A stretch of DNA of 64,000 nucleotides from Halomonas piscis (GCF_031886125.1 NZ_CP119391.1:2728001-2792000); one strand, 5' to 3'; shown: positions 48,043-57,406, numbered from the stretch's first letter. Notes: generated by a model not told the origin, from the sequence alone. Translations and numbers: made by a program.

Positions 48043-49236
48043 GAGGGTGTTTACAAAAATAACGTACAATCAAGGATGTGATTTGAGTTGATCATCCGGA
48101 GTGCGTTTTGTCGAGAGGCGGTCGTCCCAAAAAGATTGGCGAAGAAGAAAAAGCCGTTTTACGTGAGATAGTTGAGGCGTCGCCCATGGCGACGCTAGAA
48201 GAGATCACCGCGGCGTTTTACGCGCGCACGGGGATATCAGCTCATAGCGCCACCGTGCGCAAAGGACTACGAGACGCCGGAATCCGGCGCGAGCGTGCCC
48301 CGATCGTGCAATCAAAGCCGGCGGACGAGGGCCCAGCACGATATGGCTATCAGCCCCACCATCGAGACCAGAGGCCCGAACAGCGTTATCCAAGCTGTTT
48401 GACCGATGCCGAGTGGGCGTTGGTATCGGATCTGTTTGATAACGAAAGCGGTCGCGGTGTGCCGCCGCGCTATAGCCGCCGAGCGCTGGTCGACGCCTGC
48501 TGTTACGTGGTGCGCACCGGTTGCGCCTGGCGGATGCTGCCCGCCGAGTTTCCGCGTTGGCAAAACGTCTATCGCACGTTTCGACGCTGGGCAGCCGCCG
48601 GCAAATTCGAAGTCATGCACGATCGATTACGCGCTCAATGGCGCGAACGCGAAGGCCGCTCGGCCGAGCCGAGTGCGGCTGTGCTCGACGCGCAATCCAC
48701 CCGAAGCTCACCGCAGGGCGGGCCCAACGGTTTCGATGCGGGCAAGAAAGTTAAAGGGCGCAAGCGCAATCTGATCGTGGATACGTTGGGTTTGCTAATC
48801 GCTGTCACGATCTCGGCGGCGAGTGTTCAGGACCGCGATGCCGCGCCCGTGCCGGTCGCCCAGGCGATGGATAAATATCCGCATATCGAAACCCTATTTG
48901 TCGATAATGGGTATGCGGGTCAATGCGCGGCCGCGCTACGGGACGCCCATCAGTTGAACGTCGATGTCGTGCGCCACCCGGCCAACCGGCAAGGCGGTTG
49001 CTGGCGCCATCCGGACCAGGGTGAGCTATTTCCAGTTACCGCTGACAGCAAAGGCTTTGTCGTCTTGCCCAAGCGTTGGGTGGTTGAGCGTACCCACGGC
49101 TGGAATGAGCGCTCCAGGCGTCTAATCATGCATCACGATCGACGCATCGACGTGTCGGAAGCCTGGGTCTGGCTTACAGGCGCCCGAATGCTCGCGCGGC
49201 GGCTAACCGCTACTGCTTGATTTTGTAAACACCCTC
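48043..49236 (+). mobile_element. IS5-type element, tandem copy 2 (1194 bp)
   Basis: Same ends and length as copy 1; the encoded proteins are identical. TTA follows at 49237-49239, then aldehyde dehydrogenase sequence resumes. Confidence 0.92.
48108..49220 (+). CDS. IS5-type transposase with N-terminal extra HTH domain (copy 2)
   Basis: Protein identical to the copy 1 product over all 370 residues, with the same TTG start and domain layout. Lack of any divergence implies a recent event. Confidence 0.9.
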   Translation: MSRGGRPKKIGEEEKAVLREIVEASPMATLEEITAAFYARTGISAHSATVRKGLRDAGIRRERAPIVQSKPADEGPARYGYQPHHRDQRPEQRYPSCLTDAEWALVSDLFDNESGRGVPPRYSRRALVDACCYVVRTGCAWRMLPAEFPRWQNVYRTFRRWAAAGKFEVMHDRLRAQWREREGRSAEPSAAVLDAQSTRSSPQGGPNGFDAGKKVKGRKRNLIVDTLGLLIAVTISAASVQDRDAAPVPVAQAMDKYPHIETLFVDNGYAGQCAAALRDAHQLNVDVVRHPANRQGGCWRHPDQGELFPVTADSKGFVVLPKRWVVERTHGWNERSRRLIMHHDRRIDVSEAWVWLTGARMLARRLTATA

Positions 49237-49239
49237 TTA

Positions 49240-49829
49240 GCGGACTCGATAAAACCACGCACCTTCTCGAAGTGAGCTTGCTCGACCATCGGACCGATAT
49301 GAGTTTGTGGATCTGTAGGGTCTCCCACTTTCCAGCCCTTCAGACCCTCAACCAATTTTTCCAGTAACTGATCTTTGATACTGTGCTCAACAATCAGCCG
49401 GGAGCCGCAACTGCAATTTTCGCCCATATTCCAAAAGGCAGAATTAAGCATATCATCAACCACAGCGTCGATATCGTGCAGGTCGGCGAAAACCACCTGT
49501 GGACTCTTTCCTCCGCATTCCAGCACAATTTCCTTGAGGTTACTGCGGGCGGAGTACTCCAGGAACTTACGTCCGACTTCCGTAGAGCCGGTAAAGGACA
49601 CTACATCCACGTCGCTGTGCAAGCCCAGGGGCTGCCCCGTATCCTCGCCATGGCCGGTCACCACCAGTAAAGCGGCCTCGGGTATCCCTGCCTGGTAGGC
49701 AAGTTGCGCCATACGGTACGCGCTCATGGAAGTCTGTTCGGCAGGCTTAACGATAACCGAATTACCCACAGCCAACGCCGGCCCGACTTTCCAGGCAAAC
49801 ATTTGCGCCGGAAAGTTCCAGGGAAGTGC
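49240..49829 (-). pseudogene. Aldehyde dehydrogenase fragment, central part
   Basis: Encodes ALPWNFPAQMFAWKVGPALAVGN to GFIESA. It contains the NAD-binding FTGSTEVGRKFL, catalytic Glu (LECGGKS) and catalytic Cys (NMGENCSCG). It is bounded by the tandem IS5 pair and by IS110. Confidence 0.9.
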
Positions 49830-50113
49830 TTATATGGACCCGTCCTGTTGTGCAAGCCAGAAGCAACAACGCATAAGAGTGAGGACTGCACGCTTATATC
49901 CGGCCTATTGATGGCACTTGCCGTGCCTGGCCCTGATGGAATACGCGCTCTCTGCTCTGATCTCCCACTCGGCCTCGTGATGGGCCTGCGCACTTTACAG
50001 AGTGACAGAAAGCCGGTCTGACCCGTTATGCCATCGAAGCATCTCGCCTGCGCAACCTCGGGGTTGGGTAACTTATCGCATGCTAAGCTATATTCCCTGT
50101 TTGTTCGGTATCA
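49830..50113 (-). ncRNA. Candidate bridge RNA region of the IS1111-group element
   Basis: 284 bp between the transposase stop and the element end, with no ORF of its own. IS1111-group elements are described as carrying their bridge RNA downstream of the recombinase, so this is the expected position. Exact RNA ends and the target- and donor-binding loops were not resolved by eye. Confidence 0.35.
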
Positions 50114-51148
50114 TCAAGCGGCCTCCTGTGGCTGATAGCGCCGTTCATGGGCCAATAGCGACCAGCAAATCCGCGCCATCTTGTTCGCCAGGGCCACAAT
50201 GGCCTTGCGTTGCCCAAGACGCGCCGCTAACGAGCAGGCCCAACGGGACAGCCGGTCGGGATGTTCCTGACGTTGGAACTGGCGTAATGCCGCGCGGGCA
50301 CCGTGCACCAACTGCTTTCGAACCTCGCCATTGCCGCGTTTGGTGATCCCCATCAACTGGTTGCGACCCCCGCTGGAATGCTGGCGTGGCACTAGCCCCA
50401 ACGAGGCGCTGAACTGACGTCCGTTGGGGAATCGCGCCGGATCGCCCAGATGGCTGAACAACAGCGTCGCATTGATCGGGCCGATGCCGGGCAGACTCAT
50501 CAGCCGCTGCATGTCATCTGATGCCCTGGCCAGACGCTGCAGACGCTTGTCATAGCGCGCGATCCGGGCATCGTTCTCGAGCCATTGATCGAGCAGGTCG
50601 TTCAGCAGGGTGTAGAGTTCTTCCCCCAGCCGTGCCCGTTGCTCGTCCAGCCGCTCACGAATAACGCCCTGGCGTATCACCGCGTGCCCCTGCGACACGA
50701 TTAGACCAAACTCGCCCAGCAGGCCGCGCAGCTCGTTGCCGACGGCGGTGCGTTCGCGCACTAACCGACTGCGTACTCGGTGCACTGCTTGCAGGGACTG
50801 TTGTGCTTCCGTCTTGATCGTCACTCGAGGCGTGGCCGGGCGCGCCGCGGCCTCGGCGATAGCCGCGGCATCGCGCGCATCGTTCTTGTGGCCCAGCACG
50901 AAGGGCTTGACCGCCTGCGGTGGCAGTAGTTCGGCCTCATGGCCCAGCGTGCCAATGTCTCTCGCCCAGTAATGAGCGGAGCCGCACGCTTCCATGGCGA
51001 CGTGGCAAGGCGGAATTTGGGCCAGCGTCAAGCGTAACTTCTCTCGCCGGACTTGCTTGCTGAATACTTTGTGACCGTGCGCATCCACGGCATGCAGTTG
51101 AAAAACGTGTTTCGCCAGGTCAATGCCTATAATGCTAATCTGTTTCAT
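50114..51148 (-). CDS. IS110-family (IS1111-group) DEDD transposase
   Basis: 344 residues from the ATG at 51148 (AAGGAGG eight bases upstream). The N-terminal RuvC-like DEDD domain starts IGIDLAKHVFQLHAVDAHG, with KNDARDAAAIAEAA further on. The C-terminal transposase_20 domain has LMSLPGIGPINATLLFSHLGD and the serine region FSASLGLVPRQHSSGGRNQLMGITKRGN. It is intact. Confidence 0.93.
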   Translation of the reverse strand: MKQISIIGIDLAKHVFQLHAVDAHGHKVFSKQVRREKLRLTLAQIPPCHVAMEACGSAHYWARDIGTLGHEAELLPPQAVKPFVLGHKNDARDAAAIAEAAARPATPRVTIKTEAQQSLQAVHRVRSRLVRERTAVGNELRGLLGEFGLIVSQGHAVIRQGVIRERLDEQRARLGEELYTLLNDLLDQWLENDARIARYDKRLQRLARASDDMQRLMSLPGIGPINATLLFSHLGDPARFPNGRQFSASLGLVPRQHSSGGRNQLMGITKRGNGEVRKQLVHGARAALRQFQRQEHPDRLSRWACSLAARLGQRKAIVALANKMARICWSLLAHERRYQPQEAA

Positions 51149-51240
51149 GGATGGATCCTCCTTCACCGATGCCGTCAGTGTTCTGTGCACTGCTGGCTAG
51201 ATGTTATATCCAGCTTGGCACAGAAGGACGGGTCCATCCC

Positions 51241-51729
51241 ATTTCCCACCACTCCGATGGGTTCCTGGACAATCAAGCCCACGGCGTCACCCCCGGTCGG
51301 TGCCACCTTGCCATAGATCTTGTCCACGGCTTCGGCATACCAATGCAAGGTCGTGAGCGTCTCGGGAATATCCGTCTCACGGCATTCCGTGATCGGCTTG
51401 CCGCCATCGATGCAGTCCAGCGCGGCCAGCTCCTCGGCGTGCTGCTCGAGGAGTGTGATCCATCGCTGCATGATCTCCTTACGCTCGGCCGGGGCAAGCT
51501 TCGACCAAACGCCGCTATTAAAGCCCTCGCGCGCGCTTTCCACGGCTTGGTCAATGATACTCGCATTTCCTTTGGCTACCCGCCCGATTTCGCTACCGTT
51601 ATGGGGCGCAACGGTGGCAAAACTGTCATCCCGCTTCTCGTCGAGCCCGGGGATCAGGTGCCCCGCCCATAGCTTGCCCTCGTGTGCCTGGGCAAACACC
51701 TCTTCGACGCTTAATGGCTGAGTATTCAT
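51241..51729 (-). pseudogene. Aldehyde dehydrogenase fragment, N-terminal part
   Basis: 163 codons from the original start (ATG 51729, GAGGAG seven bases upstream), MNTQPLSVEEVFAQAHEGKL to QEPIGVVGN. It is followed at once by IS110 sequence. It starts 22 bases after the DapA-family gene's stop, so the two were co-transcribed. Confidence 0.9.
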
Positions 51730-51751
51730 GGTATAACTCCTCGCATTTATT

Positions 51752-52630
51752 CTACTGATGATCGACAGCGCTCAGTGAATCTACAAAGGACCGGGCATCG
51801 GCATCACTGACGGGGCATAGCGGTAAGCGCACTTGCCCCACGTCAATTCCATGGCGCATACAGCCCAGCTTGGCCTTCTGGTTATAATCGCCACCCTCCA
51901 TATCCCGAATGGCCGGCATCATGGCGCGCATGATCGCGCGCACTTGATCCCAGTCGCCTTGCTCGGCGGCCTTGAGCATCTGCACCTGCTCGGCGGGAAA
52001 GACGTTGGCCCCTCCGCTGATCCAGGAGCGCGCGCCCCAGAACAGATAGTCGGCTGCCTGGTCATCAGAGCCGCAGACTACCTGGAAGCTCTCATCATTT
52101 AACTCCATCAACGCAATAGCGCGGCTAAAGTCACCACTACTTTCCTTGATCCCGATAATTTTCGGCATCTTGGCCAAGCGCGCAACAGTATCAATCTCAA
52201 TATTTACCGCGCTTCGGTCGGGGAAGTTATAAAGAACAATTGGCAACGCCGTGTTAACCGCCACTTCTTCGTAATGGGCGACTATTTCATCCTGGTTAGG
52301 AAGTACATAAGCGGGGGGCGCTAACATCAACACCTCATAACCGAGTGCTTCAGCCTGCTTGGCACGCTTAACGGCTTCACCGGTCGATAGTGAGTTAATA
52401 CCGGCAACCGCTAACGCCTGCTCGCCCACTGCGTTGCGTACAGTACGCAGCACGCCATCGCGTTCGCTTTCATCCAGCGCGTAGTATTCACCCGTGGTAC
52501 CACACGCAACGACACCACCCACTCCCGCATCGAGAAATTTGGCGACCAGCGCTTTCAAGGCATCAAAATCGACGCTGCCATCAGCACCAAAGGGAGTAAC
52601 AATGGGAACAAGAATGCCGTTGAGCTTCAT
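51752..52630 (-). CDS. DapA/NAL-superfamily lyase, likely pyrroline-4-hydroxy-2-carboxylate deaminase
   Basis: 292-residue class I aldolase-type TIM barrel from the ATG at 52630 (MKLNGILVPIVTPF). GTTGEYYALDESER (about 45-58), the active Tyr in IVLYNFPDRSAVNIE and the Schiff-base Lys in IIGIKESSGDF are all present. True dihydrodipicolinate synthase is unlikely given the context. In hydroxyproline pathways a member of this family deaminates pyrroline-4-hydroxy-2-carboxylate to alpha-ketoglutarate semialdehyde. It lies between the NhaC and aldehyde dehydrogenase genes in one operon and is intact. Confidence 0.82.
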   Translation of the reverse strand: MKLNGILVPIVTPFGADGSVDFDALKALVAKFLDAGVGGVVACGTTGEYYALDESERDGVLRTVRNAVGEQALAVAGINSLSTGEAVKRAKQAEALGYEVLMLAPPAYVLPNQDEIVAHYEEVAVNTALPIVLYNFPDRSAVNIEIDTVARLAKMPKIIGIKESSGDFSRAIALMELNDESFQVVCGSDDQAADYLFWGARSWISGGANVFPAEQVQMLKAAEQGDWDQVRAIMRAMMPAIRDMEGGDYNQKAKLGCMRHGIDVGQVRLPLCPVSDADARSFVDSLSAVDHQ

Positions 52631-53952
52631 AGGAAATGTCCTTTGTTGTGTGAAATATTGCATTGGAAAAGATACTCACGAGGTGGCCATAGCCGCATTC
52701 GACTCATTGGCATCAGTGGGGGTTGTTCGCCAGATAGCAATATTGGCGTAGCCGTAAACTACCGTAAGGACTATCACCAACATGTGATACCAGAGAAAGG
52801 GCAGATAAGTGAGTGTCGAAACGCCTAAGGTTGTTGCCATAAAGACCCCGCCGTCGGTCCAGGGAACCATGGGGGTGGTAATAGTGCCGCCGGCTTCGAC
52901 GTTGCGTGAAAGTACGCGACGGTCAACACCCTGCTCGTCGTAGCTATTCTCGGTGATGGTGCTACCAGTAATTACCGAAACGTAGGCCGCACCGCCGAAG
53001 AAATTACCGAAAAATGCACTCAGCATGGTCGAGACAGTCAGCCGCCCGGGGTTATTGGCCCAGCGTAAAAAGCCATTGCTGATGGTTTGCAGCACACCGA
53101 TGCGCTCCATCAGGCCGCCCAGCCCCAGGGCGAATAAAATCAGCGCGACCACGCCGAGCATCGACTCCATACCACCCCTGTTAAGCAGCGTATTGAGGAA
53201 CTCCACGTCCGACTGCATGGCATTGCCCACATAGGCGGTGCGCAGCGCATCGATGGGCGCAATATCCTGGGCCAACCAAGCGCACAGGCTACCCATTACC
53301 GCGCCGAAGGTGATCACCGGAATCGCCGGATAACGCCGCGTCAGCAGGCCGATGACGATTACCGCCGGTAGCAGCAGCCAAAGGTTGATGGTGAAGTGAC
53401 CCTTCAGGGCTTCCATGGCTATCTGCGTCCGCTGGGTATCAACGCTGTCACCTATGTAGAAAAAACCCACCACCAGAAACAGAAGCGATGCAATTATCGC
53501 GGCGGGGCCGCTGACCCACAGCATAGAGCGGATATGATCCACAAGGCTGACACGGCACAACGAGGCGGTCATTACCGTGGTATCGGAAAGCGGCGACATC
53601 TTGTCACCCACATAAGCGCCGGAAATCACCGCGCCGGCGACCAGCGGCAACGGGATGCCAAAGCTGTGGCCGATGCCCATCATCGCCACCCCTGCGGTGC
53701 CCGCCGTACCGAAGGAGGTGCCAGTGGCCAGCGAGGTAATGGCACAGATGAAAAACGCCGCGAACAGAAATATCTGCGGGCTCATCACCGACAAGCCATA
53801 GTAGATGATGCTGGGCACGATACCGCCGGCGATCCAGGTGCCGATCAAAGCCCCCACCGTGGTCAACACCAGCACCGCCTCCATGCCGTTATGGATGCCG
53901 TCGATCAGCCCCTGCTGCATGGCTGCGTAGGACATTTTCAGCTTCAGCCCTA

Positions 53953-54808
53953 GGGCCTGTTGACGTTTCATGGCAGGGGTATTGCAGGATAGGGGCAAGC
54001 TCGCAGAATAAAGGTTCCCACACCAACAAACTGCAAGCCTGCCATGCCCCGACAAATGCTCACGGATGAACACTGGTCGAAGCTGAAACCTATCCTGCTT
54101 CAACAAGGTATTTATGACAAGGCCGACTTGCGTACCACGATAGAAGGCATCCTTTATCGGATGCGCACCGGCTGCCCGTGGCGGGACCTACCGGAGACGT
54201 TTGGCCCCTGGAACACGGTCTACAAGCGTTTTAACGCCTGGTCAGCGAGTGGAAAGCTGATGAGGCTTTTCAGCTCTCTGGTGGAGGAGCCTGATGTTGA
54301 GTGGCTGTTCATTGATGGCTCCTACGTCAAGGCCCACCAGGACAGCACCGGAGCTGCCACGGAAGACGCAGAAGCCATTGGCAAAAGTCGTGCAGGCAAT
54401 ACCAGCAAGATCCACTTGACCGTAGATGCCTATGGGCTACCGATCACCTTCAGAATAACCGGGGGTGAGGTGCACGACAGCACGGAAGCCCGGGCATTGA
54501 TTGACGATTTGCCAGCGGGTGATGCATTGGTGGCTGACAAGGGCTATGACAGCGAGCGTATCCGTGAACAGATCGAAGCCAAGGGCATGGCTGCCGTCAT
54601 TCCACGCAAACGCAACTCAAAGAAAGGAAATGCCAATCTGGACAGAGGCTTATATCGCTATCGGCATCTGGTTGAGAATGCCTTTGCTCGATTGAAGCCG
54701 TATCGCGCCATCGCAACGCGTTACGACAAGCTCAAGCGAAACTACGAAAGCATGGTGGCCTTGGCCTGCGGCTTTTTATGGCTGCCCATGTGAAACGTCA
54801 ACACGCCC
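53953..54808 (+). mobile_element. IS5-family (IS1031-like) element copy A, 856 bp
   Basis: Ends GGGCCTGTTGACGTTTCA and (inverted) GGGCGTGTTGACGTTTCA. TA is duplicated at 53951-53952 and 54809-54810, within an original CTAG. A near-identical copy lies at 57407-58263. Confidence 0.93.
54044..54793 (+). CDS. IS5-family transposase (copy A)
   Basis: 249 residues: DUF4096 (LTDEHWSKLKPILLQQ...GCPWRDLPETFGPWNTVYKRF) and the DDE domain with LFIDGSYVKAHQ, LVADKGYDSERI and HLVENAFARLKPYRAIATRYDKLKRNY. Single frame, no frameshift needed. The protein is identical to that of copy B. Confidence 0.93.
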   Translation: MPRQMLTDEHWSKLKPILLQQGIYDKADLRTTIEGILYRMRTGCPWRDLPETFGPWNTVYKRFNAWSASGKLMRLFSSLVEEPDVEWLFIDGSYVKAHQDSTGAATEDAEAIGKSRAGNTSKIHLTVDAYGLPITFRITGGEVHDSTEARALIDDLPAGDALVADKGYDSERIREQIEAKGMAAVIPRKRNSKKGNANLDRGLYRYRHLVENAFARLKPYRAIATRYDKLKRNYESMVALACGFLWLPM

Positions 54809-55062
54809 TAGCCCCATCACCAGAAACCAGGCGGAAAATAGCGCCAGCTGGATGGGCAGATCGAAAACGTTGATATACAGGAACATGATGGCGATAAAGC
54901 CCACCATGATAGTTATCACCTCACCCATAGTGGGTAAGCGTGTCTTGCCGATTGTCTCAGTCATGAGTTGCTCCGCTCGTATGCATTTGTTGTTGTTACG
55001 ATGCTGATGTCGCGCGTCAGCGCGCTTGGGAACCCATCCTTGTTGCCACTACCGCTAAGTCC

Positions 55063-56394
55063 TTAGGCAAAACGAGCCAGCCGATACGGCTCAAGTGAAG
55101 GCAGTGATGTTGGCGTGGTAGTTGCCACGCTTGGCGTATCCTCCTCGTGCAAAAAACTCCCGATCAAACGCGCCGTGATAGCGGCCTGCGTCAGCCCGAG
55201 GTGGTGGTGACCGAAGGCTAACCAGAGCCGTTTTCCGGGGCCCACTCGGTCGATGACAGGCAGGGAATCCGGCAGCGATGGCCGAAACCCCATCCACGGT
55301 GTCGCGCCCTCGCTATTCAGTGGACGACGGAACATCCCTTGGGCAAGACGTTCCAGCTGCCAGGCTCGCCCCATGTTCGCGGGCCGCTTGAGGCCAGCAA
55401 ATTCTACGGTTCCCGCCAGGCGCAGCCCCTGGTCCATCGGCGTCATAATGAAACTGCGTTCTAGCGAGGTAACCGCCATCGGCAAGCGGTTGGATTCATT
55501 GGGTAGCATCAGGTGATAGCCGCGTTCGGTATCCAACGGCACACGTACCTCACTCAAGGCTTCAACCAGTGGGGCTGAATGGGCGCCGCAGGCGACCAAC
55601 ACCTGCGATGCGGTGATGACGCCAGTGCTGGTTTCAAGGCGCACCCCATCATCGCTAACGCGCCCCCCTTCCACCTCAGCCTGAACAAACCGCGCCCCAT
55701 GCTGTTCGGCAGCACGGACCAGAACGCTGACGAGACGATACGGATCCGTGACGTGGCCGGTATCAGGGAAGAATAGAGCACCCTGGATGGCCTCGGTAAG
55801 CTCGGGGGCACGCTCTAGCACCTGCTCCCGGGGAAAGCGCTCAACGGGGACGCCCTGGGCCTGCATCCGCTTGGCGATACCGGCCAATGCGTCGGAGCTA
55901 TCAGCTCTCTCATGTACCAATAGTGAGCCTTCGGCTTTGAGCAGCCCCGTCTGACCAATATCGCCCAGAAGCTCTTGCCACGCGGTAAGACTGGCTTCGT
56001 TCAACGCGCTTAAACCTGCCGTCGCCTGGCGTGTGGGGCCGGCCCGCATATTCCACATCAGGCGCATAAGCCAAGGCGCGGCCTTGGGCAGATAGCGCCA
56101 GTCCAACCGCAAGGGGCCCGTTGAATCCACCAGCATTCGCGGGATCCGCCACAGCATTGAGGCATCGGCGACCGGAAACACCTGCTCCGTTGCCATATGC
56201 CCGGCATTCCCGAAAGACGCACCCATTCCCGGCGCCTCACGATCGATCACCAATACTTTGCGACCTAAGCGGCTTAGCTCAAGCGCGCAGGCAACTCCGA
56301 CGATACCGGCACCAACGACGACAATATCGGCATCAGTGCGTTGGCCGGCGGCGGAATGAGGGGGAGCAGCGTGTAAAGACGAGTGGGTTGTCAT
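55063..56394 (-). CDS. DadA-like FAD amino-acid dehydrogenase (probable D-hydroxyproline dehydrogenase)
   Basis: 443 residues of the DAO family. The FAD-binding fingerprint is ADIVVVGAGIVGVACALELSRLGRKVLVIDRE (about 22-53), followed by GASFGNAGHMATEQVFP, typical of the D-amino-acid dehydrogenase class, and the C-terminal GFRPSLPDSLPVIDRVG...LAFGHHHLGLTQA. It would oxidise cis-4-hydroxy-D-proline, passing electrons to the membrane chain. It is divergent from the epimerase gene with a shared putative GntR site between them, and upstream of the NhaC gene (98 bp). It is intact. Confidence 0.83.
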   Translation of the reverse strand: MTTHSSLHAAPPHSAAGQRTDADIVVVGAGIVGVACALELSRLGRKVLVIDREAPGMGASFGNAGHMATEQVFPVADASMLWRIPRMLVDSTGPLRLDWRYLPKAAPWLMRLMWNMRAGPTRQATAGLSALNEASLTAWQELLGDIGQTGLLKAEGSLLVHERADSSDALAGIAKRMQAQGVPVERFPREQVLERAPELTEAIQGALFFPDTGHVTDPYRLVSVLVRAAEQHGARFVQAEVEGGRVSDDGVRLETSTGVITASQVLVACGAHSAPLVEALSEVRVPLDTERGYHLMLPNESNRLPMAVTSLERSFIMTPMDQGLRLAGTVEFAGLKRPANMGRAWQLERLAQGMFRRPLNSEGATPWMGFRPSLPDSLPVIDRVGPGKRLWLAFGHHHLGLTQAAITARLIGSFLHEEDTPSVATTTPTSLPSLEPYRLARFA

Positions 56395-56428
56395 AGTTAT
56401 CGTTCCGTCATCGCTGAAAGCAGTATTG

Positions 56429-56444
56429 ATTGTATAAAATATAT
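56429..56444. promoter_or_regulatory. Putative GntR/FCD operator (site 2)
   Basis: ATTGTATA-AAA-TATAT, continuing AATC, so the whole is nearly palindromic (ATTgTATA-N3-TATAtAAT). It matches site 1 before the regulator gene in both half-sites and spacing. It lies 35 bases before the oxidoreductase start and 75 bases before the epimerase ATG, suited to control both. Confidence 0.5.
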
Positions 56445-57406
56445 AATCTACTATTTCAAGCGTTAGAGACGAAGGTATAAGACAACGAGTAGCTTAATAA
56501 CAACAACCGGAGGCTCCGATGAAAAACATCAGAATTATCGACTCACATACTGGCGGCGAGCCGACCCGCCTGGTCCTAGGCGGGTTTCCAACACTAGGCG
56601 ACGGCAGCATGCAAGACCGCCTCGACGTGTTACGCCGCCAACACGATCACTGGCGCAGAGCCAGCATGTTAGAGCCGCGGGGGCACGACGTATTAGTAGG
56701 TGCCCTGCTCTGTGAGCCGGTGACACCGGAGGCCACCTGCGGCGTTATTTTCTTCAATAACACCGGATATTTAGGCATGTGCGGACATGGCACTATCGGC
56801 GTGATCGCCTCACTAAAGCACCTGGGGCGCATCGCACCGGGGAAACACCTTATTGATACGCCCGTGGGCCAGGTAGAGGCGACGCTGCACGACAACGGCG
56901 AGGTCAGTTTTCGCAACGTTTTAGCTTATCGTCATCGCCAGAACGTTCCTCTCGATATTCCTGAGCATGGAAGAATTCACGGTGATATTGCCTGGGGTGG
57001 GAATTGGTTCTTTCTGATCAGTGATCACGGCCAGCGTATCGCCCTGGACAACACCGACGCCTTGACCGACTACACCTGGCGGGTGCGACAGGCGCTGGAA
57101 GCGCAAAACATCACCGGTAAAGACGGCGGCGTCATCGACCATATAGAGCTCTTCGTCGATGATCCTAACGCCGACAGTCGTAACTTCGTACTATGTCCGG
57201 GAAAGCAATACGACCGCTCGCCCTGCGGCACCGGTACCAGCGCTAAACTGGCCTGCCTGGCCGACGACGGAAAACTGGCGCCCGAGGAAATTTGGCAGCA
57301 AGCGAGCGTAACGGGCAGCGAGTTCGATGCGTATTACGAGCAGGAAGAGGGCGCGATTCGCCCTTACATCCGCGGACGTGCTTATCTGAGTGCCGATACG
57401 ACGCTA

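Larger units (their letters stand above)
49830..51240 (-). mobile_element. IS110-family (IS1111-group) element, ~1411 bp
   Basis: Boundaries come from the in-frame reconstruction of the aldehyde dehydrogenase (GVVGN | ALPWNFP). No target duplication is present. The 12-bp inverted repeat ATGGACCCGTCC is subterminal (4 bases in from one end at 49834-49845, 3 from the other at 51226-51237), the hallmark of the IS1111 group. The transposase is followed by a 284-bp non-coding end, where this group encodes its guide (bridge) RNA. Confidence 0.85.
44709..51729 (-). pseudogene. Aldehyde dehydrogenase gene split by four IS copies (rebuilt: 497 aa)
   Basis: Pieces in coding order are 51729-51241 (residues 1-163), 49829-49240 (164-360), 46845-46484 (to about 481) and 44761-44709 (last 16 residues, AFDQYVQTKTIWYVN). 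Removing the IS elements and one copy of each duplication (TTA, TTGAA) gives 1494 nt, 498 codons, with no stop or frameshift inside. The rebuilt protein has catalytic Cys302 (MGENCSCGSR), general base Glu267 (LECGGKS) and PWNFP in standard ALDH positions. It resembles the PuuC/betaine-aldehyde class. In this cluster the likely role is alpha-ketoglutarate semialdehyde oxidation. The gene is certainly non-functional now. Confidence 0.93.
52676..54964 (-). pseudogene. NhaC-family Na+/H+ antiporter-type transporter split by IS5 (rebuilt: 476 aa)
   Basis: The N-terminal piece 54964-54811 encodes MTETIGKTRLPTMGEVITIM to the second helix (AWFLVMGL). The C-terminal piece 53952-52676 continues GLKLKMSYAAMQQGLIDGIHNG. 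Joined across the TA duplication they give 477 codons with no break. NhaC features include TGTSFGTAGTAGVAMMGIG and GDKMSPLSDTTVMTAS. With no other uptake gene in the operon, it may have been the amino/imino-acid carrier and not a housekeeping antiporter. The frame starting at 54106 borrows its first ~50 codons from the IS. Confidence 0.9.

Noticed and set aside
53953..54106. N-terminal ~50 residues of the open frame 52676-54106 as part of the NhaC protein
   Set aside because: These codons are read from the IS5 end; the true N-terminus is at 54811-54964 on the other side of the element.
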